Assembly (NCBI RefSeq): GCF_001083785.1
Contig: NZ_LAVL01000034.1
Location: 1 to 64,000 of the forward strand
Direction: 5' to 3'
Length of the DNA stretch: 64,000 bases
From: Nonomuraea sp. SBT364
Lineage (GTDB): Bacteria > Actinomycetota > Actinomycetes > Streptosporangiales > Streptosporangiaceae
Numbering within the stretch: the stretch's first letter is position 1; the number at the start of each line of letters is the position of its first letter. Below the pieces are notes generated by a model. The model saw only the letters and a list, made by a program, of their open reading frames with translations, had not been told where the DNA came from and searched no databases. Positions 46,277-55,141 of this stretch are shown piece after piece. Position numbers and translations under genes: made by a program.

Positions 46277-48364
46277 GTGAAGAGCATGTTGAGTCGGATC
46301 GGCAGTTTCTGTTACCGCCGCCGGGGCTGGGTCATCGCGGCCTGGATCCTGATCGTCATCGCAGGAGGGACGTCGGTCGGCCCCCTCCTCCAGACCGTCA
46401 GCTCCGCCAACTTCATCAGGGGCCTGGAAGCGGACGAAGGCCAGCGGGCCCTGGTGGAGGGCCGCGTGCACGGCCGCGAGTTCACCACCGTGGTGGCCGG
46501 GATCGACCGCGCCGCGCCGGAGCTCGCCCGGGCGGTCGCCGACGTGCGGGGCATCCCCGGGGTGCACGCGGTCGGCGAGCCGTACGCGGCGGACACCGGA
46601 TCCGGCGCGGCCGTCCAGGTCCAGCTGGTGAAGGCCGGCGACCAGAGCCTCCCGCTACGGCAGGCGCAGGACCGCTTCGGCGATCTGGCCGAGGGACACC
46701 CCGGGGTGAGCGTGCGGTTCGGCGGGATCGACCTGATCTCCGACGACACGAACGCGCTGGCGCAGCAGGACATGGCGAACGCGACGATGTACTCGCTGCC
46801 GATCACGCTGGTGGTGCTGGTCTTCGTGTTCGGCGGCCTGCTCGCCGCGAGCATCCCGGTGATCACGGCGGTCGCGACCATCGCGTCGTCGTTCGGCCTG
46901 ATGCTGCTGGCGACCCGGGTCCTGCAGATCGACAACACCGTGCTCAGCGTGGTCGACCTGCTGGGGCTGGGGCTCTCCATCGACTACGGCCTGCTGCTGG
47001 TGGCCCGGTACCGGGAGGAGCTCGCCGCCGGGCACGACCGGCCGGAGGCCATCCGCCGCGCCTGGGCGACGGCCGGGCGCACGGTGCTGTTCAGCGCGCT
47101 GACCGTCGCGGCGGCGCTGTCCAGCCTGCTGGTGATCCAGCAGCCGCGCCTGCAGACGATGGGCGCCGCCGGGATCGCCTCGGCCCTGCTGGGCATGCTG
47201 GCCGCGGTCACGCTGGTCCCGGCGTTGCTGGGGGTGTTCGGCGGACGCGTCAGGCCGTCGCGGGCCCGGACCCGGCCGGTCAGCGGGGTGTTCGCCAGGA
47301 TCGCCCGGATCACCCAGCGCGTACCCGTGCTGGTCCTCGCCGGTGTGCTGATCGTCCTGGCGGTCGCGAGCAGCACGCTCACCAACCTCGAGATCAGGAT
47401 GGCCGGCGCGGACAGCGTGCCGCCCGGCATGCAGTCGCTGCAGGTCGAACGTGAGGTGTCCGAACACTATGGCTTCACCAGCAACCCGCCGCTGCGGGTG
47501 GTCGCCGAGCACGGCCCCGCCGAACTGGAGGCGTGGAGCGCCGGACTGCGCGGCGCCCCCGGCGTGGCCAGGGTCGAGCCGGCCCGCGCCGAAGGCCCCG
47601 GCCTGTCGTCGGTCGCCGTGCTCGTGCGTGGCGACTCGCAGGGCCCGGTCGCGAAACAGGTGCTGGACCGGCTGCGGGCGGACCGGCCCGACGGGGTCCG
47701 CTCATGGGTGACGGGGGAGACCGCCGGGCTCCACGACCTGCTCGACCGGACCTCCCGGGACCTGCCACTGGCCATCGCCGTGGCGCTCCTCGCGATGCTC
47801 GTGCTGCTGTTCCTGATGACCGGTTCGCTGATCGCGCCGCTGGTCGCGGTGGCGCTGAACATCGTGTCGCTGTCGGCGACCTTCGGCATGCTCGTGCTGC
47901 TGTTCCAGCAAGGCCGGCTGTCCGGCCCGCTCGACACGCTGCCCGTCTCGGGGCTGAGCGTCTACCTGCTGGTCACCGTGTTCGCGTTCGGCTTCGCCTT
48001 CGCCATGGACTATCACGTGTTCCTGCTGGCCCGGATCAAGGAGTACGCCGACCGGGGGCACGACACGAACACCTCGGTGCGGTACGGCCTGCAGCACAGC
48101 GGACGGCTGATCACCTTGGCCGCCGCGGTCATGGGGATCGTCTTCGCGTGCTTCGGCGCCTCGAAGATCGGCGACCTGGAACAGCTCGGCCTGGCCCTGC
48201 TGGTCGCCGTGATCGTCGACGCCACGCTGGTGCGCTGCCTCCTGCTGCCCGCCACCATGACCCTGCTCGGCCGCTGGAACTGGTGGGCGCCGTGGGGGAT
48301 GCGCCGCGTGCACCGGCGCATCGGGATCCGCGAGCACGAGCCCGAGCCGTTGGCCAGGGTGTGA
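46277..48364 (+). CDS. MMPL-family (RND-type) membrane transporter
   Basis: A 695-aa protein with the two-repeat MMPL architecture. An N-terminal segment (about residues 15-35) is followed by an extracytoplasmic domain, then five hydrophobic segments with GLSIDYGLLLVARYREE, then a second extracytoplasmic domain, then five more with FAMDYHVFLLARIKE. The intramembrane Asp-Tyr pairs (SIDYG, AMDYH) are the proton-relay signature of the family. MMPL proteins export lipids and lipopeptides in actinobacteria, so a second export route or self-protection is inferred. The start is a GTG at 46277 (ATG 46286 is an alternative), 88 nt after the MFS gene. Confidence 0.85.
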   Translation: MKSMLSRIGSFCYRRRGWVIAAWILIVIAGGTSVGPLLQTVSSANFIRGLEADEGQRALVEGRVHGREFTTVVAGIDRAAPELARAVADVRGIPGVHAVGEPYAADTGSGAAVQVQLVKAGDQSLPLRQAQDRFGDLAEGHPGVSVRFGGIDLISDDTNALAQQDMANATMYSLPITLVVLVFVFGGLLAASIPVITAVATIASSFGLMLLATRVLQIDNTVLSVVDLLGLGLSIDYGLLLVARYREELAAGHDRPEAIRRAWATAGRTVLFSALTVAAALSSLLVIQQPRLQTMGAAGIASALLGMLAAVTLVPALLGVFGGRVRPSRARTRPVSGVFARIARITQRVPVLVLAGVLIVLAVASSTLTNLEIRMAGADSVPPGMQSLQVEREVSEHYGFTSNPPLRVVAEHGPAELEAWSAGLRGAPGVARVEPARAEGPGLSSVAVLVRGDSQGPVAKQVLDRLRADRPDGVRSWVTGETAGLHDLLDRTSRDLPLAIAVALLAMLVLLFLMTGSLIAPLVAVALNIVSLSATFGMLVLLFQQGRLSGPLDTLPVSGLSVYLLVTVFAFGFAFAMDYHVFLLARIKEYADRGHDTNTSVRYGLQHSGRLITLAAAVMGIVFACFGASKIGDLEQLGLALLVAVIVDATLVRCLLLPATMTLLGRWNWWAPWGMRRVHRRIGIREHEPEPLARV

Positions 48365-48447
48365 TTTCTACAGGCTTGTCCCGGAACCGGGCGCGTGATT
48401 GCCTACCATCGGAGACGGCCGCACCGCGTGGGAACCTGGGAGGTCTC

Positions 48448-49704
48448 GTGACCGTCGGGGGACGGGTGCTGCGCGCGCCGTGGCAGGCCGGCACCTGGCT
48501 GGCCACGTTCCAGATCGCCGCGGGCAGCGTCGTCGGGATGCTGGCGTTCACCGTGCTCAGCGTGGCCGGCACCGTCGTCCTGATGCTCGCCCTCGTCGGC
48601 GTCCGCCGGCTGCCGCTGTCCGGCCTGCTGTGGCTCGGCCGGATGTGCACGCGGATGCACCGCTCCCGCTTCGCCGCCCTGCGCGGCGAGCCGATCCCGG
48701 CCGTCGTCCCGCGGCCTCCCGGCGGCCGGGGCCTGCGCGCGCGCGTACGGGCCGAGGCGCAGCAGCCCGTCGTCCGCTCGCGCCTGGCCTACAGCCTGCT
48801 CAGCGGCCTGGGGCTCACGCTGGGCGCGGCGGTCTCGATGACCCTGTGGACCGTCGGCCTGCTGGGCACGCCGATCGCCGCCTATGCGTGGGCGCTGCCG
48901 GCCGGCAACGGCTTCGGCTGGCGGCTGCACGAGCCGGCGACGCTGGCCGCGCTCACGTCGGCCGGCCTGCTGTGCCTGCACGCCACGCCGTGGGTGGTGC
49001 GCGCGATGGCCGCATGGGATGCCGCCATCGCCAAACGCCTGCTGGCCTCCTCGCACGTCGACCATCTGGTGCAGCGGGTCGAGGTGCTGTCGGAGAACCA
49101 GATCCGCCTCCTCGACGCCGCGGACGCCGAACGCAGGCGGATCGAGCGCGACCTGCACGACGGCACCCAGCAACGCCTGACGTCGCTGGCCATGAACCTG
49201 GGCATCGCCAGGGAACTGCTCTCCCACCTCCCGCCGGACGCGCACAAACTGATCGCCGACGCGCACGAGGAAGCCAAGCAGGCACTGACCGAGCTGCGCG
49301 GATTCGTCCGGGGGCTGCATCCGGCGGTACTGGACGACCGTGGCCTCGACGCGGCGCTGTCCGGGATCGCGGCGAGACTGCCGCTTCCCGTGCATCTCAC
49401 CGTCGACGTGGCGCCTCGGCCGTCCAGGACGATCGAGGCGGCGGCCTACTTCGTCGTCTCGGAGGCACTGACCAACGTCGCCAAGCACACGGAGGCCGAC
49501 AACGTGCACATCGAGGTCAACCGGCAGGATGACCGGCTGCGAATCCACATCGCCGACGACGGCGGCGGCGGCGCCACTCTGGAGAAGGGCACCGGACTGC
49601 GCGGACTGCGCGAACGCGTGACCTCGGTCGGCGGCGAACTCCACATCGACAGCCCGGTGGGCGGGCCGACGGTGATCTCCGTGGAGCTGCCGTGCGCGTC
49701 GTGA
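48448..49704 (+). CDS. Sensor histidine kinase (HisKA_3, NarL/DesK type)
   Basis: A 418-aa kinase. The N-terminal half has several membrane segments in two groups (about residues 15-55 and 115-185). The dimerisation/phosphoacceptor helix then has ERDLHDGTQQRL, followed by an HATPase_c domain (SEALTNVAKH, ADDGGGG, GTGLRGLRERV). It should sense a membrane signal, perhaps the lipopeptide or envelope stress, and phosphorylate the regulator encoded next. The GTG at 48448 has GGGAGG 5-11 nt upstream. The stop overlaps the response regulator start by 13 nt. Confidence 0.9.
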   Translation: MTVGGRVLRAPWQAGTWLATFQIAAGSVVGMLAFTVLSVAGTVVLMLALVGVRRLPLSGLLWLGRMCTRMHRSRFAALRGEPIPAVVPRPPGGRGLRARVRAEAQQPVVRSRLAYSLLSGLGLTLGAAVSMTLWTVGLLGTPIAAYAWALPAGNGFGWRLHEPATLAALTSAGLLCLHATPWVVRAMAAWDAAIAKRLLASSHVDHLVQRVEVLSENQIRLLDAADAERRRIERDLHDGTQQRLTSLAMNLGIARELLSHLPPDAHKLIADAHEEAKQALTELRGFVRGLHPAVLDDRGLDAALSGIAARLPLPVHLTVDVAPRPSRTIEAAAYFVVSEALTNVAKHTEADNVHIEVNRQDDRLRIHIADDGGGGATLEKGTGLRGLRERVTSVGGELHIDSPVGGPTVISVELPCAS

Positions 49705-50333
49705 TCGCCGAGGACTCCGCGCTGCTGCGGGAGGGCCTGGTCCGCATGCTCGAACTGGCCGGGATCCAGGTGGTCTCGACCGCCACGGACGCCGAGGGCC
49801 TGCTGGCCGCCGTCGAGCTGCACCAGCCGGATCTCGCGCTGGTGGACGTGCGGATGCCGCCCACCCAGACCGACGAGGGCATGCGCGCCGCCCTGGTCGT
49901 CCGCGAGCGGTGGCCGCAGGTCGCCGTGCTGGTCCTGTCGCAGTACGTGGAGGAGGAGTACGCCACCGAACTGCTCGCCGGGGAGTCGAGCGGTCTCGGC
50001 TACCTGCTCAAGGACCGCGTGGCGAACTTCCGCGAGTTCCTCGACGCCGTGCGCCGCGTCGCGTCGGGCGGCACGGCGCTCGATCCCGAGGTGGTTTCGC
50101 AACTGCTCGTCCGCCGCAGGCCCGACAGCCTCGCCCGGTTGTCGCTGCGCGAGCGTGAGGTGCTGACGCTGATGGCCGAGGGCAGGTCGAACGCGGGGAT
50201 CGCGATGGGGCTGGCGATCAGCGAGAGCGCGGTCGCCAAGCACATCAACGGCATCTTCACCAAGCTCGACCTGCAGACGACCGACACCGACCACCGAAGG
50301 GTGCTCGCCGTGCTGAAATACCTGAAGGCTTGA
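49692..50333 (+). CDS. NarL-family response regulator
   Basis: A 213-aa regulator. The receiver domain has VVIAEDSALLREGL, ALVDVRMPP (phosphoacceptor Asp) and GYLLKDRV. A C-terminal LuxR-type helix-turn-helix follows (LSLREREVLTLMAEGRSNAGIAMGL ... VAKHINGIFTKLDL, quoted in two parts). It is coupled by overlap to the preceding kinase and to the following DUF4097 gene. Targets are unknown; the ABC pair at 51,540 or the MMPL gene are natural candidates. Confidence 0.92.
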   Translation: MRVVIAEDSALLREGLVRMLELAGIQVVSTATDAEGLLAAVELHQPDLALVDVRMPPTQTDEGMRAALVVRERWPQVAVLVLSQYVEEEYATELLAGESSGLGYLLKDRVANFREFLDAVRRVASGGTALDPEVVSQLLVRRRPDSLARLSLREREVLTLMAEGRSNAGIAMGLAISESAVAKHINGIFTKLDLQTTDTDHRRVLAVLKYLKA

Positions 50334-51058
50334 TGACGGCGTCGCGCGGGGCACGGGCCGGCTGGATCACGCTCGGGGCCGGGGCGGCGCTCATGATCGC
50401 CGTGCTGATCGGCCTGTCGTTATGGTCCTGGCTGGCCAGGGAGACCGCGACGCAGCGGCAGACCCACCAGCGCGCGGTCAGCCGGATCACCCTCGACCTC
50501 GGGATCGGTGAGGTGCGCCTGGTCCCGGGCGAGGCCGGCCGGGTCGACATCGAACGGCGCCTGACGTGGTCGGGCCCCAAGCCGGCGCTGCAGGAGCAGT
50601 GGTCCGGCGACGCGCTCCGGATCCAGGCGAGCTGTGACGAGGAGCTGCTGATCGCGGCCTGCTGGGTCAGCTACACGATCCGCGTACCGGCCGGGACCGC
50701 GGTGGACGCACGGACCGCCGAAGGGGACATCACGCTGCGCGACCTGACCGGGGCGCTGCGGCTCACCACGGAGACCGGTGCGATCACGGGCACGGGCCTG
50801 CGGGCGGCGGACGTCGAGGCCGACGCCGTGCTGGGCGACATAGCGCTGAGATTCGTCCGGGCGCCGCTTTCGTTGCGGGCCGATTCGGAAGCCGGTGACA
50901 TCGATGTGGAGGTGCCCGAGGGTGACGACTACGCACTCGATATTCGCGGCGGGCTCGGCGAACCGGCCGTCGGCGTACGCGCGACCACCGGCGCCGCCAA
51001 CGAGATTTCGGTGCGCAACACCACGGGCGGGATACGGGTCGCGTATTTGGGCTCCTGA
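50330..51058 (+). CDS. Membrane-anchored DUF4097-type beta-repeat protein
   Basis: A 242-aa protein with a short cytoplasmic start, one membrane helix (about residues 12-32) and an extracytoplasmic domain of repeated short beta segments (DITLRDLTGALRL, GAITGTGLRA, GDIALRFV, GDIDVEVPEG). This is the pattern of DUF4097/adhesin-like proteins. Such proteins often accompany two-component systems and ABC exporters in envelope-stress modules. A TTA codon is at 50420-50422. The start overlaps the response regulator stop. The function is not established. Confidence 0.72.
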   Translation: MMTASRGARAGWITLGAGAALMIAVLIGLSLWSWLARETATQRQTHQRAVSRITLDLGIGEVRLVPGEAGRVDIERRLTWSGPKPALQEQWSGDALRIQASCDEELLIAACWVSYTIRVPAGTAVDARTAEGDITLRDLTGALRLTTETGAITGTGLRAADVEADAVLGDIALRFVRAPLSLRADSEAGDIDVEVPEGDDYALDIRGGLGEPAVGVRATTGAANEISVRNTTGGIRVAYLGS

Positions 51059-51137
51059 ACGGCTGTCTCTGTCAACTGTGCCCGTGAGCCGGTTGTTCCT
51101 TCTCCGCCGCCGGCCTCGACACCGCCCCGTTCGGGCA

Positions 51138-51155
51138 CCCGGCGCATCCGCCGGG
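51138..51155 (+). terminator. Hairpin after the two-component/DUF4097 operon
   Basis: The perfect 7-bp inverted repeat CCCGGCG-CATC-CGCCGGG lies 80 bp after the DUF4097 stop. There is no U-tract, as is usual in high-GC actinomycetes. It is a plausible terminator of the kinase/regulator/DUF4097 transcript. Confidence 0.45.
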
Positions 51156-51362
51156 CTGCTTGCGGCGCAGCAGGACCGGGCACCATTCTCGCGAGTCCGT
51201 CTCCCTCATACACCCATCGTGTCAGGTTTCTTGGCAAGTGTCGGTAAGGACTGCCCTACTTCTTCGCGGTAGCTAACTACACCCCGGGCATGCAGCCAGT
51301 GCCCGGAATGGCGAATCCCCGCCATTTTGATTTATCGCGAGCGCACCATCATTTCATGAAAC

Positions 51363-51380
51363 GCTATAGTCTTACTATAT
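51363..51380 (+). promoter_or_regulatory. Weaker heptamer direct repeat upstream of the ABC transporter
   Basis: GCTATAG (51363-51369) and ACTATAT (51374-51380) again have an 11-bp period and share the TATA core with the three stronger sites. TGTATT at 51389-51394 (4 of 6 to TATAAT) begins 8 bp after the second copy, the spacing seen in SARP-dependent promoters. The match is looser, so this is a candidate only. Confidence 0.4.
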
Positions 51381-51539
51381 TCGGTGGATGTATTGGAATC
51401 CTGTCCGTCGGCGGGCAGGATTGGCCTGCGTATCGAGCCGTCCGGAGAATGGCACGGAGACTTCTCCCGCCACCGCACGGCTCGCTGACGCGGTAGTCGT
51501 CCCTGTCCCCCCGGTCGCAGAAGGTGTGGAGGTTCGCTC

Positions 51540-53426
51540 GTGCTGAGCATCGCGATGAGCACGCTTCGGGCGCGGTGGGTGGCCTTCGTCGTGGCCCTCG
51601 TCGCGCTCGCCCTGGGCGTCGGCGTCATTGCCACCATCGCGCTGGTGATGAACTCGGCGCTCACGGGCTTCCCGCAGGAACGCGCCGCGCTGACCGGGAC
51701 CGTGGTGCTGCTCAGCGTGTCCGCGGGGGTGACGGGGTTCGCCACCGTCTTCATCGTGGCCTCCACCTTCGCCCTCACGGTGATCCAGCGCACCCGTGAG
51801 CTGGCGCTGTTCCGCCTGATCGGCGCCACTCCCCGCCAGGTGCGGCAGATGATCGTGGTCGAGGCGTTGCTCCTGGCCGGAGTGGCCTGCGTGATCGGCG
51901 TGCTGATCAGCCTCGCGGGCGCCCCGGTGCTGGCCTCGGTGCTGGCCTCCGGCGGCCTGGCGCCGTCCTGGTTCGAGGTGTCGATCTCGCCCCTGCCGCT
52001 CGTGCTCGTCTGCCTCGCCGGGCTGGCGGTGGCGGGGCTGAGCGTGTCGGCCGCCTCGCGCCGCGCGGCGGCCATCCGGCCGACGCAGGCCCTGCGCGAG
52101 TCGGACGGCGACCCGCCCCGGTCGCAGCGCGGCCGGTCGGCGCGGACCGGCTGGGGCCTCGCGCTCCTGGCGATCTCGATCATGGGGATGGGCGTGGTGG
52201 CGGCGGTCCTGCCGGAGATCGCCACGGTCCCCGTGGTCTACCTCTGGGTGCTGCTCACGCTGATCGCGGCGGTGGCGCTGCTGACCCCGGCCCTCATCCC
52301 GCCCATCCTGAAGCTGCTGACCTGGCCGTGGGCGCGTGGTGGCAGCGCGATCGGCACCCTGGTGCGGGAGAACACCCTCACCATGGCCCGGCGCACGGCC
52401 GCGACGACGCTGCCCATCCTCATCACCGCCGGCATGTCGATCAGCCTGCTCGGCGCGCTGGAGACGATCGGCCAGGCCCAGGCGGCCGAGGCGGGCGCCC
52501 GGTTACGCGCGGACCACGTGCTGGTCCCCGCGAGCGGCGCGACCATCGGCGTCGAAGCCCTCGAACAGGCGCGATCGATCCCCGGCGTCCAGGTCGCCCC
52601 GCTCGCGCCGATGACCGTGCGCTCGGCCCTTGAGCCTGGGATGACCGACGCGTTCTTCGGTTACGCCACCGATTCGGCGCGGTTCGCCGAGATGACTTCC
52701 CTGCCCCTGCTCTCCGGCTCGCTGCGCGACTTCGGGCCCGGCAGCATCGTGGTGTCGGAGATCTGGGAGCTCGACGTCGGCCGGCGCGTCCAGGTCACGC
52801 CGGACAACGGCAAGCCGGTCCAGCTCACGGTGGCCGCGGTCGTGGGGAGCACGAGCAGCGGTGGAGACTTCTACCTGGACGCCTCCGACGGCGGGGCGAG
52901 CCCGGCCGAGGTGGCGTACGTGCGGGCCGGGGCCGACGCCGTCGCGGCGCTGCGGGACAGGAGCGCCGGCCTGGGCGCCGCGCTGCTGACCAAGGAGCAG
53001 TGGGTCGCCACGGCGGGCACCGGCGACCAGGGCACCAGCGTGATCGGCATGCTGGTGACGCTCGGGATCGCCATCGTCTACAGCTGCATCGCCATCGTCA
53101 ACACCATGGTGATGGCCGCCACCGGGCGCCGGCGGGATCTGACCATGCTGAGGCTGGTCGGAGCCACGTCACGGCAGGCGGTCGCGGCGCTGCTGGTCGA
53201 ATCGGTGGTGATCGTGGCGGCCGCGATGGTGCTGGCCACCGGCGCGTCGGCGGTCAACTTCGCGGGGCTGCTCGCCGCGCTCACGCAGATCGTGCCCGGC
53301 GCCACGCTCGCCATCCCCTGGGCGCCCGTCCTCGCGTTCGCCGCCACGAGCGCCCTGCTCGCCATCCTCGCCACGACGCTGACCGCCATGGCGGCTCTGC
53401 GTACTCCCGCGCCGGTGTCAGAGTGA
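51540..53426 (+). CDS. FtsX-family ABC transporter permease
   Basis: A 628-aa permease with two FtsX units. The N-terminal helix is followed by segments with RTRELALFRLIGATPRQVRQM. A central region of about 250 residues is extracytoplasmic. A C-terminal FtsX unit carries RRRDLTMLRLVGATSRQA. It pairs with the ATPase gene that overlaps its stop. Such MacB/BceB-like pairs act in peptide-antibiotic export or detoxification, so self-resistance to the lipopeptide is inferred. A TTA codon is at 52503-52505. The start is GTG 51540. Confidence 0.88.
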   Translation: MLSIAMSTLRARWVAFVVALVALALGVGVIATIALVMNSALTGFPQERAALTGTVVLLSVSAGVTGFATVFIVASTFALTVIQRTRELALFRLIGATPRQVRQMIVVEALLLAGVACVIGVLISLAGAPVLASVLASGGLAPSWFEVSISPLPLVLVCLAGLAVAGLSVSAASRRAAAIRPTQALRESDGDPPRSQRGRSARTGWGLALLAISIMGMGVVAAVLPEIATVPVVYLWVLLTLIAAVALLTPALIPPILKLLTWPWARGGSAIGTLVRENTLTMARRTAATTLPILITAGMSISLLGALETIGQAQAAEAGARLRADHVLVPASGATIGVEALEQARSIPGVQVAPLAPMTVRSALEPGMTDAFFGYATDSARFAEMTSLPLLSGSLRDFGPGSIVVSEIWELDVGRRVQVTPDNGKPVQLTVAAVVGSTSSGGDFYLDASDGGASPAEVAYVRAGADAVAALRDRSAGLGAALLTKEQWVATAGTGDQGTSVIGMLVTLGIAIVYSCIAIVNTMVMAATGRRRDLTMLRLVGATSRQAVAALLVESVVIVAAAMVLATGASAVNFAGLLAALTQIVPGATLAIPWAPVLAFAATSALLAILATTLTAMAALRTPAPVSE

Positions 53427-53446
53427 CGACAGAGAAGGTGACTGCC

Positions 53447-54175
53447 ATGGACTTCGCCGTCGAGCTGCGCTCGGTGCGCAAGACGTACGGGACCGGGAGC
53501 GCCGCGGTGACCGCGCTGGCGAACCTGAGCATCGGATTCGCCACCGGCAGCTTCACCGCCGTGATGGGGCCGTCGGGATCGGGCAAGTCCACGCTGCTGC
53601 AGTGCGCGGCCGGGCTGGACCGGCCGGACTCCGGCCAGGTGATCCTCACCGGCGTCGATCTGGCCACGCTGGACGAGCAGCGGCTCACCGTACTGCGCCG
53701 CGAGAGGATCAGCTTCGTCTTCCAGGCGTTCAACCTGATCACCGCGCTGACGGCCGCGCAGAACGTCGGGCTGCCGCTGCTCCTGGCCGGTCGCAAACCC
53801 GCCGACGAGCAGGTTCGCCGCGCCCTGGCCGAGGTCGGCCTGGCGGAGCGGAGCTCGCACCGTCCGGCCGAGCTGTCCGGCGGGCAGCAGCAGCGGGTCG
53901 CGATCGCCCGCGCCCTCATCACGCAGCCGGCGGTGCTGTTCGCCGACGAGCCGACCGGTGCGCTCGACACCCGCAGCGCCAAGGAGGTGCTGGAGCTCGT
54001 CCGCGCGATGGTGGACCGGCACGACCGGACAGTGATCATGGTGACCCACGACCCGGTCGCCGCCTCCTACGCCGACTCGGTGGTGTTCCTGACCGACGGG
54101 CAGGTGGTGGACAGCCTCCAGCGCCCCACCGCCGATCGCGTCGCCGCCCACATGACCCAGCTGGAACGCCGATGA
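53447..54175 (+). CDS. ABC transporter ATPase (MacB/LolD type)
   Basis: A 242-aa ATPase: Walker A GPSGSGKS, Q-loop FVFQAFNLI, signature LSGGQQQRVAIARAL, Walker B VLFADEPTGALD and the H-loop VTHD. It energises the FtsX permease encoded immediately upstream. The ATG at 53447 has GAGAAGG 9 nt upstream. An in-frame GTG at 53423 overlaps the permease stop and could be the true coupled start. Confidence 0.92.
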   Translation: MDFAVELRSVRKTYGTGSAAVTALANLSIGFATGSFTAVMGPSGSGKSTLLQCAAGLDRPDSGQVILTGVDLATLDEQRLTVLRRERISFVFQAFNLITALTAAQNVGLPLLLAGRKPADEQVRRALAEVGLAERSSHRPAELSGGQQQRVAIARALITQPAVLFADEPTGALDTRSAKEVLELVRAMVDRHDRTVIMVTHDPVAASYADSVVFLTDGQVVDSLQRPTADRVAAHMTQLERR

Positions 54176-54918
54176 GCCCCTACCACGGCGATCTGTGGAT
54201 CCGCCGCTTCCACGAGCCGTCGCCTGACGCGCCGCGACTGGTCTGCTTCCCGCACGCCGGCGGTTCCGCCAGCTACTTCGTCCCCCTGTCGCAGGCGCTC
54301 CTGCCCGACCTGGAAGTGCTGGTGATCCAGTATCCGGGCCGCCAGGACCGGGTCTCCGAGCCGTGCGTCGAGGACCTCCACGCGCTGGCAGACGAGATCT
54401 TCCGGCGGGTGCGGAAACTCGCCGGTCCGCCTCCGGCGCTGTTCGGGCACAGCATGGGGGCCACGCTCGCCTTCGAGGTGGCGCAGCGGCTCGAAGGCGA
54501 CGGGATCGCGGTGCCGCATCTGTTCGTCTCCGCCGCGCGCGGTCCCTCCTCCGAGCGGTCGGAGGAGGTGCACCTGCGCGACGACGACGGGATCATCGCC
54601 GAGATGCGCCGGCTCAACGGCACGGACGACTCGCTGCTTCTGGACCCCGAGCTGATGCGCCTCGTCCTGGGCCCGATCCGCAGCGACTACAAGGCCCTGG
54701 AGCGCTACCGATACGCCGGGGGTGTGCTCACCTGCCCGGCGACCGCACTGGCCGGCGAGGCCGACCCGGGCACCAGCCTCAGCGCGGCACGCTCGTGGCG
54801 GGATCACACGCGCGGCACGTTCGCCTTCAGGTCGTTCCCCGGCGGCCACTTCTACCTGAACGACGAACTGGCCGGGGTCACCCAGGAGATCAGGCGGACG
54901 CTGCGGCCGGGGAGCTGA
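54172..54918 (+). CDS. Type II (editing) thioesterase
   Basis: A 248-aa alpha/beta hydrolase of the NRPS-associated TEII family: CFPHAGGSASYF oxyanion region, GHSMGA with the nucleophilic Ser, VLGPIRSDYKALERY, and the His in FPGGHFYL. It removes wrongly loaded acyl groups from T domains. The start overlaps the ABC ATPase stop (ATGA). It is the last gene that clearly belongs to the biosynthetic cluster, so the right border probably lies just after 54,918. Confidence 0.92.
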   Translation: MSPYHGDLWIRRFHEPSPDAPRLVCFPHAGGSASYFVPLSQALLPDLEVLVIQYPGRQDRVSEPCVEDLHALADEIFRRVRKLAGPPPALFGHSMGATLAFEVAQRLEGDGIAVPHLFVSAARGPSSERSEEVHLRDDDGIIAEMRRLNGTDDSLLLDPELMRLVLGPIRSDYKALERYRYAGGVLTCPATALAGEADPGTSLSAARSWRDHTRGTFAFRSFPGGHFYLNDELAGVTQEIRRTLRPGS

Positions 54919-54922
54919 CGCA

Positions 54923-54943
54923 GGGCCGCCGCGACGACGGCCC
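54923..54943 (+). terminator. Inverted repeat at the cluster's right end
   Basis: GGGCCG and CGGCCC arms with a 9-nt loop begin 5 nt after the TEII stop. There is no U-tract. It is a plausible terminator for the ABC/TEII transcript. Confidence 0.35.
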
Positions 54944-55141
54944 GCCAGCCGGTCCCGGGCTGGAACCCGCGCTCGACGTACGCCGACAGCACCGCGGCCG
55001 CCACGGACGCGGTGCCCAGCATCGCGGGAACGGCCACGACGGCGATGAGCCGCGCACCCGGCACCTCGAAGATCGCAGACGAATGCTGATGGGGGCGATG
55101 CGGACGACGATGAGTTTTCGGGTGCGGGCCGCGGCCTGGAA

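Larger units (their letters stand above)
51059..51539 (+). promoter_or_regulatory. 481-bp intergenic region before the ABC transporter
   Basis: There is no convincing gene here. It holds a hairpin at 51138-51155, a second inverted repeat CCGGGCA/TGCCCGG at 51284-51306, and an AT-rich stretch (about 51,325-51,400). That stretch contains a heptamer-like direct repeat at 51363-51380 and a -10-like TGTATT at 51389-51394. The rest looks like a long leader to the GTG at 51540. A 68-codon open frame at 51290-51496 was not accepted as a gene. Confidence 0.5.

Noticed and set aside
51290-51496. A 68-codon plus-strand frame in the gap before the ABC permease.
   Set aside because: No ribosome site, no recognisable motif and atypical codon use. 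It spans the AT-rich promoter-like segment and the inverted repeat.
54919-55090. Minus-strand sequence that translates to a plausible membrane-like segment (FEVPGARLIAVVAVPAML).
   Set aside because: The frame runs out of phase into the DUF6461-like gene with no start site of its own. It could be a small remnant of a membrane protein gene, but support is too weak to call a pseudogene.
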